The notes under the pieces: generated by a model
Told to the model about the DNA's origin: nothing
Seen by the model: only the letters and a program-made list of their open reading frames with translations
Databases searched by the model: none
DNA from: JAFGVL01 sp031553685
GTDB taxonomy: Bacteria; Bacteroidota; Bacteroidia; Bacteroidales; Paludibacteraceae
Length of the DNA stretch: 42,634 bases
Direction of reading: 5' to 3'
Assembly (NCBI GenBank): GCA_031553685.1
Contig: JAVBLE010000029.1
Location: 1-42,634 of the forward strand
Program-made: the position numbers and the translations under genes
In this document: positions 16,588-25,028 of the stretch, in pieces
Layout of the letters: each line of letters starts with the position of its first letter
How positions within the stretch are numbered: position 1 is the first letter of the stretch

Positions 16588-19023
16588 ATGCAAACCAACG
16601 CCGCCCTACAACTCGCTTTCGATTTTGTTCAATATACCAATCAGCATATTTTTCTGACCGGAAAAGCAGGTACGGGCAAAACAACCTTTTTACATAACCT
16701 CAAATTGCGTTCGCCCAAGCGAATGATTGTGGTGGCACCTACCGGTGTGGCTGCTATCAATGCGGGTGGTGTAACGATTCATTCCTTTTTTCAGATAGGT
16801 TTTGGTCCACAGATTGGTGAAAATGCTGCCGAAAAAGAAAGACGATTTAACCGCGAAAAAATAAATATTATTCGTACGCTTGACTTATTGGTGATTGATG
16901 AGATCAGTATGGTGCGCGCCGATTTGCTCGACGCGATAGATGCTGTGTTGCGTCGTTTTCGCACACGCAATAAACCTTTTGGTGGTGTACAACTGCTTAT
17001 GATTGGCGACCTGCAACAACTCTCACCAGTGGTAAAAGAAGACGAGTGGTCGTTGCTTCGTGCGCAATACGACACGCCTTATTTTTTCAGCAGTAGAGCT
17101 TTACGCGAAACTTCATTCACAGGCATTGAGTTGACCCATGTTTTTCGTCAGCAAGATGAAAAATTCATTTCGATGCTGAATAAAGTGCGTGAAAACCGTT
17201 TGGACGCCGAAACACTTGATGCACTTAATGCGCGATATATTCCTAATTTCGAGCCACAAACCGAAGAAGGTTATATCACCCTTTGTACACACAATGCGCA
17301 AGCTCAACGCATTAACGAGAGCAAACTTAATCTTCTTTCTACTAAAAAAGAAAAATTTACGGCAAAAATAACCGGCAATTTCCCCGAATATGCTTATCCA
17401 ACCGAATTTGAATTAACTTTAAAGGTCGATTCGCAAGTAATGTTTGTAAAAAATGATCCATCAAAAGAAAAATTATTTTTTAATGGAAAAATAGGAAAAA
17501 TCACCCGGTTTGATGATGATAAAATTTATGTAAAATGTCCGGATGATTTAAGCGAAATCCCTGTGGAACCACTCGATTGGGAAAATGTGAAATACAGCAT
17601 TAACGAAACGACCAATGAAATTACAGAAACGGTCGAAGGCTCGTTTACCCAATATCCGCTTAAATTAGCTTGGGCAATCACGATACACAAAAGTCAGGGA
17701 TTGACTTTTGAACGGGCGATTATTGACGCCGAAGCCTCGTTTGCGCATGGGCAGGTATATGTGGCTTTGAGCCGTTGTAAAACGCTCGAAGGCATGGTGT
17801 TGAGTTCGAAAATCAACAACCGGAGTGTGATAAACGACGGAACGGTAACCGGATTTATCCGTCAGGTAGAAGAAAATCAACCGAACGAAAATCATTTAAG
17901 TGCAGCTAAATTAGCTTATCAACATGAATTACTCAGCGAGTTGTTTCGCTTTTCGCGTCTGCGGTATTTGTCAGAAGCTTTACTAAAAATAGCTGACGGA
18001 AATTCGGCGGCTGTATTGTCGTCACTTACCGATAACTTTCGGCAAATGCTTGTTAATGTAGAAATTAATTTATTGGATGTAGGCAATAAGTTTCAAACGC
18101 AAATAGCCCAAATGCTTTCGCAAAATCCGGATGCTGAGAAAAATGAAGCTTTACAGGAGCGAGTAAAGAAAGGCTCTCACTATTTTATTGAAAAAATAAA
18201 AACAGATGTGGTTAACCAGCTTGCTAAATGTGATTTGGATATTGATAATCAAGCTGTAAAAAAACAACTGAAAGATACAGTTAGTAAAATAACCGAAGAA
18301 ATAAAGTTGAAGATTGTTTGTATGGAAGCTTGTGCCGATAGTTTTACGGTGAAAAAATTATTGGATGCACGCGCCAATGCGGTAATCGAAAAAGCATTAC
18401 CAAAAACTTCGGGCAAAGTTGTCAAAGCAGAACAATCGGACAAGATACCACACCCTGAATTGTACGAAATACTTCGCGCTTGGCGCAGTGCAAAAGCCGA
18501 CGAACTCAATGTCCTTATATATCAAATTTTTCCACAAAAAACATTGTTCGAATTGGCTTACTATCTGCCTACCGACGAGCGTTCGCTCAAAGCAATCAAT
18601 GGTTTTGGCAGCGCACGAATTCGACAGTTTGGGATTGATATTGTGGAGATTATTCATGATTATTGTGTAGAAAAAAAACTGGAAAAGCCCGAACTTGTTT
18701 TTGCCGAAAAGAAAGAAAAAGAACCCAAAACAGATAGCAAACAAGTGACTTTTGATTTATTCAAACAAGGAAAAAAAATTGCAGAGATTGCTGCCGAACG
18801 CGGTTTTGCTGTAAGTACTATCGAAGGACATTTAGCCCATTTTGTAGCGCAGGGCGAGTTGGATATCAGTTTATTTTTGACTGATGAAAAACTAAAACGA
18901 GCTGCTGATTATTTCCTGAGGACGGAAAACAAAGGATTGTCAGAAGCGCGCCAAGCGTTGGGTGAAGAATTCAGTTACAGCGAATTGAGGATGGCATTGA
19001 GCCATATAACATTAGATAAATAA
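16588..19023 (+). CDS. Pif1/RecD-like DNA helicase with C-terminal HRDC and HTH domains
   Basis: 811 residues. The SF1B helicase core has Walker A GKAGTGKTT (25-33), VVAPTGVAAINAGGVTIHSFF, DEIS (104-107) and GDLQQLSPVV. Motifs V/VI are AWAITIHKSQGLTFERAIID (~366-385) and VYVALSRCKTLEGM (~390-403). A long helical linker follows. An HRDC-like domain (about 620-700: HPELYEILRAWRSAKADELN, INGFGSARIRQFG) and a helix-turn-helix (about 725-775: FKQGKKIAEIAAERGFAVST) close the protein, as in RecQ-type C-termini. It probably unwinds DNA 5' to 3' in repair or fork maintenance. No partner gene is adjacent. Confidence 0.9.
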   Translation: MQTNAALQLAFDFVQYTNQHIFLTGKAGTGKTTFLHNLKLRSPKRMIVVAPTGVAAINAGGVTIHSFFQIGFGPQIGENAAEKERRFNREKINIIRTLDLLVIDEISMVRADLLDAIDAVLRRFRTRNKPFGGVQLLMIGDLQQLSPVVKEDEWSLLRAQYDTPYFFSSRALRETSFTGIELTHVFRQQDEKFISMLNKVRENRLDAETLDALNARYIPNFEPQTEEGYITLCTHNAQAQRINESKLNLLSTKKEKFTAKITGNFPEYAYPTEFELTLKVDSQVMFVKNDPSKEKLFFNGKIGKITRFDDDKIYVKCPDDLSEIPVEPLDWENVKYSINETTNEITETVEGSFTQYPLKLAWAITIHKSQGLTFERAIIDAEASFAHGQVYVALSRCKTLEGMVLSSKINNRSVINDGTVTGFIRQVEENQPNENHLSAAKLAYQHELLSELFRFSRLRYLSEALLKIADGNSAAVLSSLTDNFRQMLVNVEINLLDVGNKFQTQIAQMLSQNPDAEKNEALQERVKKGSHYFIEKIKTDVVNQLAKCDLDIDNQAVKKQLKDTVSKITEEIKLKIVCMEACADSFTVKKLLDARANAVIEKALPKTSGKVVKAEQSDKIPHPELYEILRAWRSAKADELNVLIYQIFPQKTLFELAYYLPTDERSLKAINGFGSARIRQFGIDIVEIIHDYCVEKKLEKPELVFAEKKEKEPKTDSKQVTFDLFKQGKKIAEIAAERGFAVSTIEGHLAHFVAQGELDISLFLTDEKLKRAADYFLRTENKGLSEARQALGEEFSYSELRMALSHITLDK

Positions 19024-19121
19024 AAAAGGAAGATATTTAATAAAAATACATATCTTTATCCAATCAAATTTCTAAACGCATTATTAATCACGGCGAAATT
19101 TTCGCCCTAAAAATAAATTTT

Positions 19122-19517
19122 ATGAAAGATTTTTTATTCCCTAAAAAATTGTCCGAGTGCGAAGCTTCCATCGGATTGTTAGTAATTCGTATCGTTTTTG
19201 GCGCGATGTTGATGATGCATGGTTGGGCGAAATTGAGTCATTTTTCGGAAATCGCTCCGAATTTTCCAGTGGGCGGAACCATTGGCTTTAGTTTGTTGGT
19301 ATTTGCCGAATTTTTCTGCTCAATGGGTGTAATCACAGGCTTCTTGTACCGTTTGGCACTCATCCCGATGATTATTGCCATGGGTGTCGCATTTTTTGTG
19401 GCTCACCGCATGAACTTTACAGAAGGCTCGGCGGCTTTGCTCAATTTGGCAGCATTTATAGGATTATTTCTTACAGGTTCAGGTAAATTTGCTGTTGATA
19501 GGATGATTTTTAAATAA
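19122..19517 (+). CDS. DoxX family membrane protein
   Basis: 131 residues with four hydrophobic segments (about 18-36, 52-70, 74-94, 103-122). The family pattern is present: IGLLVIRIVFGAMLMMHGWAKL at the first helix, FAEFFCSMGVITGFLYRL after the second, and a short C-terminal tail. DoxX-like proteins are inner-membrane proteins with varied or unknown redox-linked roles; no specific function can be assigned here. A perfect small palindrome (GGCGAAA-T-TTTCGCC, 19093-19107) sits 15-29 bp before the ATG; its role is unknown. Confidence 0.85.
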   Translation: MKDFLFPKKLSECEASIGLLVIRIVFGAMLMMHGWAKLSHFSEIAPNFPVGGTIGFSLLVFAEFFCSMGVITGFLYRLALIPMIIAMGVAFFVAHRMNFTEGSAALLNLAAFIGLFLTGSGKFAVDRMIFK

Positions 19518-19544
19518 TTTATTTTTCAACGATTTATCTAAAAA

Positions 19545-20306
19545 ATGAAAAGAATTTTCCTCTTAGTTTGTTTAGGTTTTCCTATGGTTTCTTGGGCGCA
19601 AAAAGACACTGTTTTTTACAATGAAAGAACAGAAATTATAGCCTCAAGGAAGAATGCTTCAAGTTATTCTGTTGATTATCCGGATACAACTGATAAAAAT
19701 AGAGTAATCTCAAAAACATTTAGCATTGCAGGAGAAATATGGAGTGAAGGTTCTTTTTTACTTTTAGATGATTCAAAAAAAGTACGAGATGGCTTGCTGA
19801 GAACTTGGTATAAAAAAAACGGAAAACTGAAAAGTGAAATCAATTATAAGAAAGATAAGTTAGATGGTTCTGTGCTAACATATTGGTCGAATGGGCAACT
19901 AAGGCGTAATGATATTTTTGAAAATGATAAATTCCTGTCGGGGAAATGTTATACAAAACAGGGTCAGGACACTGTCCATTACGATTATTACACAAAACCA
20001 TCTTATCAGGGAGGACAAGAAAAATTATACGAATATTTGAAAGAAAACTTACAATATCCAGTTCAAGCTAAAAAAGATGAGAAGGAGGGGACAGTTATTG
20101 TTCGTTTTTTTGTAGAGAAAAATGGTACAGTTAGTGAAGTAACTGCTCTCAAAAGCAGTGGAAATTATCAATTGGATGCAGAAGCTGTCCGCGTGGTTTC
20201 TAATATGAACAAATGGAATCCGGCAAAAATAGAAGGAGATATTGCTCGAACGCCTTATAAATTACCGGTGAAGTTTTTTTTGAAAAAAAGTGAAAATGAT
20301 TTTTAA
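19545..20306 (+). CDS. Exported protein with MORN-like repeats and TonB C-terminal domain
   Basis: 253 residues. A signal peptide (MKRIFLLVCLGFPMVSWAQ) replaces the usual TonB membrane anchor. Residues ~75-125 carry toxin-antitoxin/MORN-type repeats (GLLRTWYKKNGKLKSEINYK, GSVLTYWSNGQLRRNDIF). Residues ~150-250 are a TonB_C domain (YLKENLQYPVQAKKDEKEG, VIVRFFVEKNGTVSEVTALK, LDAEAVRVVSNMNKWNPAK). Such proteins are common in Bacteroidota and are labelled energy-transducer TonB, but with a cleaved signal and no membrane helix it is unlikely to couple the proton-motive force itself. It starts 27 bp after the DoxX gene and converges on tdk with only 6 bp between stops. Confidence 0.85.
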   Translation: MKRIFLLVCLGFPMVSWAQKDTVFYNERTEIIASRKNASSYSVDYPDTTDKNRVISKTFSIAGEIWSEGSFLLLDDSKKVRDGLLRTWYKKNGKLKSEINYKKDKLDGSVLTYWSNGQLRRNDIFENDKFLSGKCYTKQGQDTVHYDYYTKPSYQGGQEKLYEYLKENLQYPVQAKKDEKEGTVIVRFFVEKNGTVSEVTALKSSGNYQLDAEAVRVVSNMNKWNPAKIEGDIARTPYKLPVKFFLKKSENDF

Positions 20307-20312
20307 CTGAAT

Positions 20313-20894
20313 TTATTTTCCCATCGCCTCATCAAAACAAATCCGGCAAATCGGTTCATACTCATTTTTTTCTCCAAGCAAAACTCTTTTTTCATTGTCC
20401 ACCAAACGGTGCGACACATACGCCGGCGCTCCACAACGCATACACACGGCATGTACTTTCGAAACATCATCGGCAATGGCGCAAAGGGCAGGCACCGGGC
20501 CAAACGGTACACCCCGAAAATCCATATCCAATCCGGCAATAATTACCCGAATACCTTGACGAGCTAACTGATTACATACATCGACCAAACCATCGTCGAA
20601 AAATTGGGCTTCGTCAATTCCAACCACATCTACTCCGTCAGCATAAAGCAAAATATTGCCCGAAGAATCTACCGGAGTGCTCAGGATAGAATTATTGTCG
20701 TGCGACACTACTTCGGTTTCCGAATAACGCGTATCAATAATCGGCTTAAAGATTTCCACTTTTTGTTTGGCAATTTTAGCCCGTTTCATACGACGGAGCA
20801 ATTCCTCGGTTTTGCCTGAAAACATTGAGCCACAGATTACTTCGATACTTCCACGCTTATGCTTGGAATGGATATTTCCTTCAAAAAAAATCAT
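20313..20894 (-). CDS. tdk: Thymidine kinase
   Basis: 193 residues, type II (TK1-like) thymidine kinase of the dTMP salvage pathway. The P-loop is GSMFSGKTEE (22-31), DEAQFF starts at 94 (catalytic and Mg-binding), and IIAGLDMDFRGVPFGPVP is the family signature. The lasso domain has a zinc site with Cys151, Cys154, Cys183 and Cys186. It stands alone on the minus strand; no clear -33/-7 promoter was found upstream. Confidence 0.96.
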   Translation of the reverse strand: MIFFEGNIHSKHKRGSIEVICGSMFSGKTEELLRRMKRAKIAKQKVEIFKPIIDTRYSETEVVSHDNNSILSTPVDSSGNILLYADGVDVVGIDEAQFFDDGLVDVCNQLARQGIRVIIAGLDMDFRGVPFGPVPALCAIADDVSKVHAVCMRCGAPAYVSHRLVDNEKRVLLGEKNEYEPICRICFDEAMGK

Positions 20895-21019
20895 ATTTAT
20901 TTATAAAAAATCGAATGAAAAACTGAAACTTCATTACTTTTACAGAAGATTTTGACAAAAATAATAAAAGTTACTTAACAACCGACTTTCGGCTTCAAAT
21001 AAGTTTTCAACCAAAAAAT

Positions 21020-21685
21020 ATGAAATTATTTATAGTGCCAACTCCCATCGGCAATCTGGAAGATATGACATTGCGAGCTATTCGCACACTAAAAGAAGTA
21101 GATTTAATTTTGGCGGAAGACACCCGTACAACCGGTGTTTTGCTCAAACATTTTGAAATAAAAACGCCGATGCACTCGCACCACAAATTCAACGAGCACC
21201 AAACTATTTCGGGTATTGTACAACGCATTCAAGGGGGACAAACTGTGGCGTTAGTTTCCGACGCGGGAACGCCTGCAATCTCTGATCCGGGATTTTTGTT
21301 AGTGCGAGCCTGTGTTGAGAATGAAATAGAAGTGGAGTGTTTGCCCGGTGCAACGGCTTTTGTACCGGCGCTTGTCAATTCGGGATTACCTAATGACCGT
21401 TTTTGTTTCGAAGGTTTTTTGCCTCAAAAAAAAGGTCGTCAGACACGCCTCAACGATTTGGCAAACGAAACACGCACTATGATTTTTTACGAATCGCCCT
21501 TTCGTTTAGTCAAAACCCTCACACAATTATCCGAAGTTTTAGGCAAGGAAAGACCGGCTTCCGTTTCGCGCGAAATATCTAAAATGTTTGAAGAAACACA
21601 GCGTGGAACGCTCGATGAACTTGTCCAATATTTTTCGACAAAACAAGTTAAAGGAGAAATTGCAATAATTGTTGGTGGTTTATGA
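21020..21685 (+). CDS. rsmI: 16S rRNA (cytidine-1402-2'-O)-methyltransferase RsmI
   Basis: 221 residues. It methylates the ribose of C1402 in the decoding centre of 16S rRNA. SAM-dependent tetrapyrrole-methylase-fold motifs are present: IVPTPIGNLEDMTLRAI at the N-terminus, LILAEDTRTTG, MHSHHKFNEH, VALVSDAGTPAISDPGF, ECLPGATAFVPAL and FEGFLPQKKGRQ. The protein is shorter than E. coli RsmI (~286), lacking its C-terminal extension, as is usual in Bacteroidota. The downstream lipoprotein has its own -7 element overlapping the region just after this stop. Confidence 0.95.
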   Translation: MKLFIVPTPIGNLEDMTLRAIRTLKEVDLILAEDTRTTGVLLKHFEIKTPMHSHHKFNEHQTISGIVQRIQGGQTVALVSDAGTPAISDPGFLLVRACVENEIEVECLPGATAFVPALVNSGLPNDRFCFEGFLPQKKGRQTRLNDLANETRTMIFYESPFRLVKTLTQLSEVLGKERPASVSREISKMFEETQRGTLDELVQYFSTKQVKGEIAIIVGGL

Positions 21686-21694
21686 AAAATGTCG

Positions 21695-21702
21695 TACTTT
21701 TG
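21695..21702 (+). promoter_or_regulatory. -7 element (TACTTTTG) of the lipoprotein gene
   Basis: TACTTTTG, with TTG 20 nt upstream (21672-21674) as a near -33. It lies 37 nt before the ATG at 21739 and downstream of an in-frame ATG at 21682 that overlaps the rsmI stop, which argues for the later start. Confidence 0.55.
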
Positions 21703-21738
21703 CAAAGAAGTGTTAATCGACAACTTTTTTTATACGCA

Positions 21739-22596
21739 ATGTTACGAAAATTTACACATATTGTACTCTTTGCGAGCCTTGTCCTTGTACTTGGTTCGTG
21801 TGCAAAAAATCGCACCTGCAAAGAACTTCAAGCAGACAACGACTCATTGATGGCTGCTTCGGAGAAATGTGAGATAGAAGTAAACAATTACTTCAAGGTG
21901 CTCAATGAAATTTCAGAAGAGTTGGATAAGGTTATGGCAGCCGAACAACTTATCGTTTCTGAATCAAGTAAAGAGGTAATGACCGGGGATATTGCGCAAA
22001 AAATTAAACGCAATATCAAACTGATGAATGATGCTTTGGAAACTTCCAAAAAGAAAGTAGCCATGCTCGAACAGCAAATGAATAAAGGAGGCTCGCATTA
22101 TTCGGAACTCGACAAAACGGTTCAACGCCTGACAGCCAATCTTCAAGACCGCTCGCATGCTGTTGACTCATTAGTTGCAGTATTAAATTCGCGCAATCAA
22201 CGAATTTCGGATTTAGATAAACAGTTATCCGAATTGGCAAAAGAAAATCAGCAAAAATCGCAACAACTCAAAAAACAAACAGACGAACTGAATACGGGTT
22301 GGTATGTATTGGGTTCTTCGCGTGAGTTGCAGGATAAGAAGATATTAGTAAAAGGTGGTGTATTTAGCTCTACTAAAGTTTCACAAAATGATTTTAACCG
22401 GAGTTATTTCATAAAAGTTGATATTCGGTCAACAAACTCAATTCCTGTATATAGCCAGAAAGATATTAAGATAAAGACAAATCATCCACTCTCATCTTAC
22501 AGCATCGCTACCGAAAATGGTAGCAAGGTGATTAAAATTAAAGATACTGCACAATTCTGGAGTATTTCCAAATATTTAGTTGTAGAATTGCCATAA
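21739..22596 (+). CDS. Coiled-coil lipoprotein of unknown function
   Basis: 285 residues from the ATG at 21739. That start gives a standard lipoprotein signal (MLRKFTHIVLFASLVLVLGSC, lipobox LGSC); a longer frame from 21682 would bury it. Residues ~20-190 are heptad-rich coiled coil (DKTVQRLTANLQDRSHAVDS, QRISDLDKQLSELAKENQQK). The last ~90 residues are a compact beta-rich domain (GWYVLGSSRELQDKKIL, FNRSYFIKVDIRSTNSIPVY, FWSISKYLVVELP). The combination resembles proteins that databases often name Cbp1-family collagen-binding adhesin in Bacteroidota; that link is from memory and binding is not shown. It has its own -7 element and a strong terminator, so it is a single-gene unit. Confidence 0.75.
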   Translation: MLRKFTHIVLFASLVLVLGSCAKNRTCKELQADNDSLMAASEKCEIEVNNYFKVLNEISEELDKVMAAEQLIVSESSKEVMTGDIAQKIKRNIKLMNDALETSKKKVAMLEQQMNKGGSHYSELDKTVQRLTANLQDRSHAVDSLVAVLNSRNQRISDLDKQLSELAKENQQKSQQLKKQTDELNTGWYVLGSSRELQDKKILVKGGVFSSTKVSQNDFNRSYFIKVDIRSTNSIPVYSQKDIKIKTNHPLSSYSIATENGSKVIKIKDTAQFWSISKYLVVELP

Positions 22597-22618
22597 AATA
22601 ATTGTATAACTCTCTTAA

Positions 22619-22655
22619 AAGCATCTTAGCAATGAACGGCTAAGATGCTTTTTTT
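22619..22655 (+). terminator. Rho-independent terminator of the coiled-coil lipoprotein gene
   Basis: AAGCATCTTAGC (22619-22630), loop AATGAACG, GCTAAGATGCTT (22639-22650), then TTTTT. Perfect 12-bp stem, 23 bp after the stop. Confidence 0.92.
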
Positions 22656-22686
22656 ATTCCGGGAAGTGAAATTATCACTAAAAATT

Positions 22687-22717
22687 ATTGTAAGATATAA
22701 AAATAAGTATAAATTTG
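22687..22717 (+). promoter_or_regulatory. Promoter of the MBG/YDG protein - OmpA pair
   Basis: ATTG (22687-22690, one mismatch to TTTG), 19 nt, TAAATTTG (22710-22717). The start codon is at 22831, so the leader would be about 110 nt. Confidence 0.65.
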
Positions 22718-22830
22718 TAGCGAAAATAAAAGTTATCAACAATAAATAAACAAATTTTCATCGGTTATTTATCTTATAATAAAATATTTAGCTATTTTAT
22801 AAACAGGTGTTTAAAATTAAATTTAATAAT

Positions 22831-24963
22831 ATGAAAAAAGATTTTTTACTCAAAAAGCTATTATTGTTACTTCTACTCTGTATTTGTAGTTTTTGGGCAG
22901 CAAATGCTCGGACTGTAAAGCTGATTCCTAAAATGACTATCACAAAAACATACGATGGGACATCAAGCTTACCAGCAAACATCGAAAGTTTTTTTGATAT
23001 ATATGAAGCTGCAGATGATGCTATTTTTGTTCAGAAGAGCAGTTTGTCCGCAGTACATGGGTCATTAACCGGAAGCTATTCGAGCTCAAATGCAGGAAAT
23101 TTTTCTATATCCCTTACTTTGACATCAACCATTTCTGGTGAAACTAATTTCTATGTTGCATATCCAGCAGGATTGTCGGGAGAAATCACTCCTCGCGAGC
23201 TTACACTAACTGATTTTGATGTAGCCTCAGTTGCCTGTACAAAAATTTATGATGGAAATGCAAGTGTAGATCCCACTAAAATAAACTGGGGAACAACATT
23301 AAACAATGTCGTTTCAGGTGAAGAAAGCAAAGTTGCTTTAGACAAAGATAATGCAAAAGTAACTTTCCCTAGCAAGGATGTTGCCACAGGAAACTTGTCA
23401 ATATATTTGCCTACAAAAAATCCTAACTATATTATAGTGCCACCCGTAATCCCTTGTTCAATTACTCCTAAGGCTCTCGTTATAAAACCTAATGTTCTCT
23501 CAAAAACTTATGGCGACCCCGACCCTTCCACATTCACTTACATACAAACAGGACTTGTGAGTCCCGATCAAATAACAGGAACATTATCTCGAGTGCCAGG
23601 TGAAAATGTTGGGAAATATGAAATTCAAAAACACGATCTATCTGCAGGAAATAATTATACAATGACTGTAGAAAAAGTTGATTTCGAAATAAAGCCATAC
23701 ATTATTACAATAACTGCCAATACAACCTCAAAACCTTATGGACAAAATGATCCTGCTTTTAGTTTTTCGCAGGACAAGCCGCTTTTGAATGGAGATAATT
23801 TTCATGACCTATTAAAAAGAACGCCCGGCGAGGCTGTAGGATCATATCCATTTGTTTTATCGGCAGGGTCCAATTACCAAATTGACTTTACAACAAAAGA
23901 TTTCCAAATAACAGCTCCCGGCATTGTTTTAGATTCGAACAACAATCTTTTTGATTTATCAGGTGCCCCAATTTTTACCGGTTCTCTGAAAGCTTGCGAA
24001 GGCACAAGCAACAATGGATTGGAAGTAAATGTAACCGGACATGATTTACATTACAAATGGCACAAAGACGATGTTCCAATCACTAATGTTGACAATAAGA
24101 AATTGATTTTCGCAGGAACTACCTCTGAAAGCGGAGTGTATTATGTCGAAGTGAGTGATACACACTCCTCTACCCCTGTGCGCAGTAATTTTGTAACGGT
24201 TAGCATCAGCCCGACAACAGTAATTTCAACCCAACCAACAGGAGACTTGATATGTGCTTCGCAAAATCATTTGTTCACTGCCGATGTAAAAGGAAGCAAC
24301 CTGCAATACAACTGGCAGCGGCAAACCGGTAATACTTGGATGACAGTAAGCACTGCCAAAGATTATGTTACAGACATAGAAGGGGTGTATCATGTAACTG
24401 TTAACGGAGATTGTGGTTCAAAAACCAGTAACAATGTAGCCTTGAATGTTGGAATCAGCGGAAATGACATTTACAACAGCTTATGGTCTGATGTGCTTAG
24501 CATAGAGTGTAATCCGGCTAAAAACGGGGGATATACTTTCACTGAATTCCAATGGTATAAAAGGGGAACTGCCGGAAATGACAGCCCAATGTTGGATGCC
24601 ACAAAACCGTACTATCAAATTAAAACTACCGATGAGTATTATTGCAAAATGAAACTTGCTGATGGTACTTATAAATATACATGCCCTCGTGCAGGTGTCG
24701 TCCCTACAGCAGTTTTACGATCGGCTTATCCAAACCCTGTAAGATCGGGTGGAGTAATAAACATCCATGCAAACAACAGTTATCAGGTTGAAAATGGCAC
24801 AGTTAAAGTAATTGTATTTTCTGTTGATGGCAAATGTATTGATACAAAGACCCTTGTTGCCGGTGAGCAATCTATCACCATGCCGACAGTTGCCGGAACT
24901 TATATATTGCGCATTATTAATCAGGATGGCAGTGTAGAAACAGCCAAAGTAGTGGTTGAATAA
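22831..24963 (+). CDS. Secreted MBG/YDG and Ig-like repeat protein with T9SS sorting domain
   Basis: 710 residues from the ATG at 22831, preferred over an upstream GTG at 22807 because MKKDFLLKKLLLLLLLCICS is a normal signal peptide. Repeats follow: two YDG-type (TKTYDGTSSLPAN, TKIYDGNASVDPTKI) and two MBG-type (SKTYGDPDPSTFTYIQTGL, SKPYGQNDPAFSF). Then come two Ig-like or PKD-like units around 370-560 (LHYKWHKDDVPITN, LQYNWQRQTGNTW). The C-terminal ~80 residues are a T9SS type A sorting domain (SAYPNPVRSGG, VIVFSVDGKCIDTK, AGTYILRIINQDG). Expected at the cell surface as an elongated fibre-like protein. The OmpA-type gene begins 65 bp later on the same strand, suggesting co-expression. Confidence 0.9.
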   Translation: MKKDFLLKKLLLLLLLCICSFWAANARTVKLIPKMTITKTYDGTSSLPANIESFFDIYEAADDAIFVQKSSLSAVHGSLTGSYSSSNAGNFSISLTLTSTISGETNFYVAYPAGLSGEITPRELTLTDFDVASVACTKIYDGNASVDPTKINWGTTLNNVVSGEESKVALDKDNAKVTFPSKDVATGNLSIYLPTKNPNYIIVPPVIPCSITPKALVIKPNVLSKTYGDPDPSTFTYIQTGLVSPDQITGTLSRVPGENVGKYEIQKHDLSAGNNYTMTVEKVDFEIKPYIITITANTTSKPYGQNDPAFSFSQDKPLLNGDNFHDLLKRTPGEAVGSYPFVLSAGSNYQIDFTTKDFQITAPGIVLDSNNNLFDLSGAPIFTGSLKACEGTSNNGLEVNVTGHDLHYKWHKDDVPITNVDNKKLIFAGTTSESGVYYVEVSDTHSSTPVRSNFVTVSISPTTVISTQPTGDLICASQNHLFTADVKGSNLQYNWQRQTGNTWMTVSTAKDYVTDIEGVYHVTVNGDCGSKTSNNVALNVGISGNDIYNSLWSDVLSIECNPAKNGGYTFTEFQWYKRGTAGNDSPMLDATKPYYQIKTTDEYYCKMKLADGTYKYTCPRAGVVPTAVLRSAYPNPVRSGGVINIHANNSYQVENGTVKVIVFSVDGKCIDTKTLVAGEQSITMPTVAGTYILRIINQDGSVETAKVVVE

Positions 24964-25028
24964 ACATTGTTTATCCTAAAAATAAGAATTTGTAATAACC
25001 GGCTTTTAACTTTAAAATTAATTTTCGA

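Noticed and set aside
21682..21738. N-terminal extension of the coiled-coil lipoprotein overlapping the rsmI stop
   Set aside because: It would bury the lipoprotein signal peptide and starts upstream of the gene's own -7 element.
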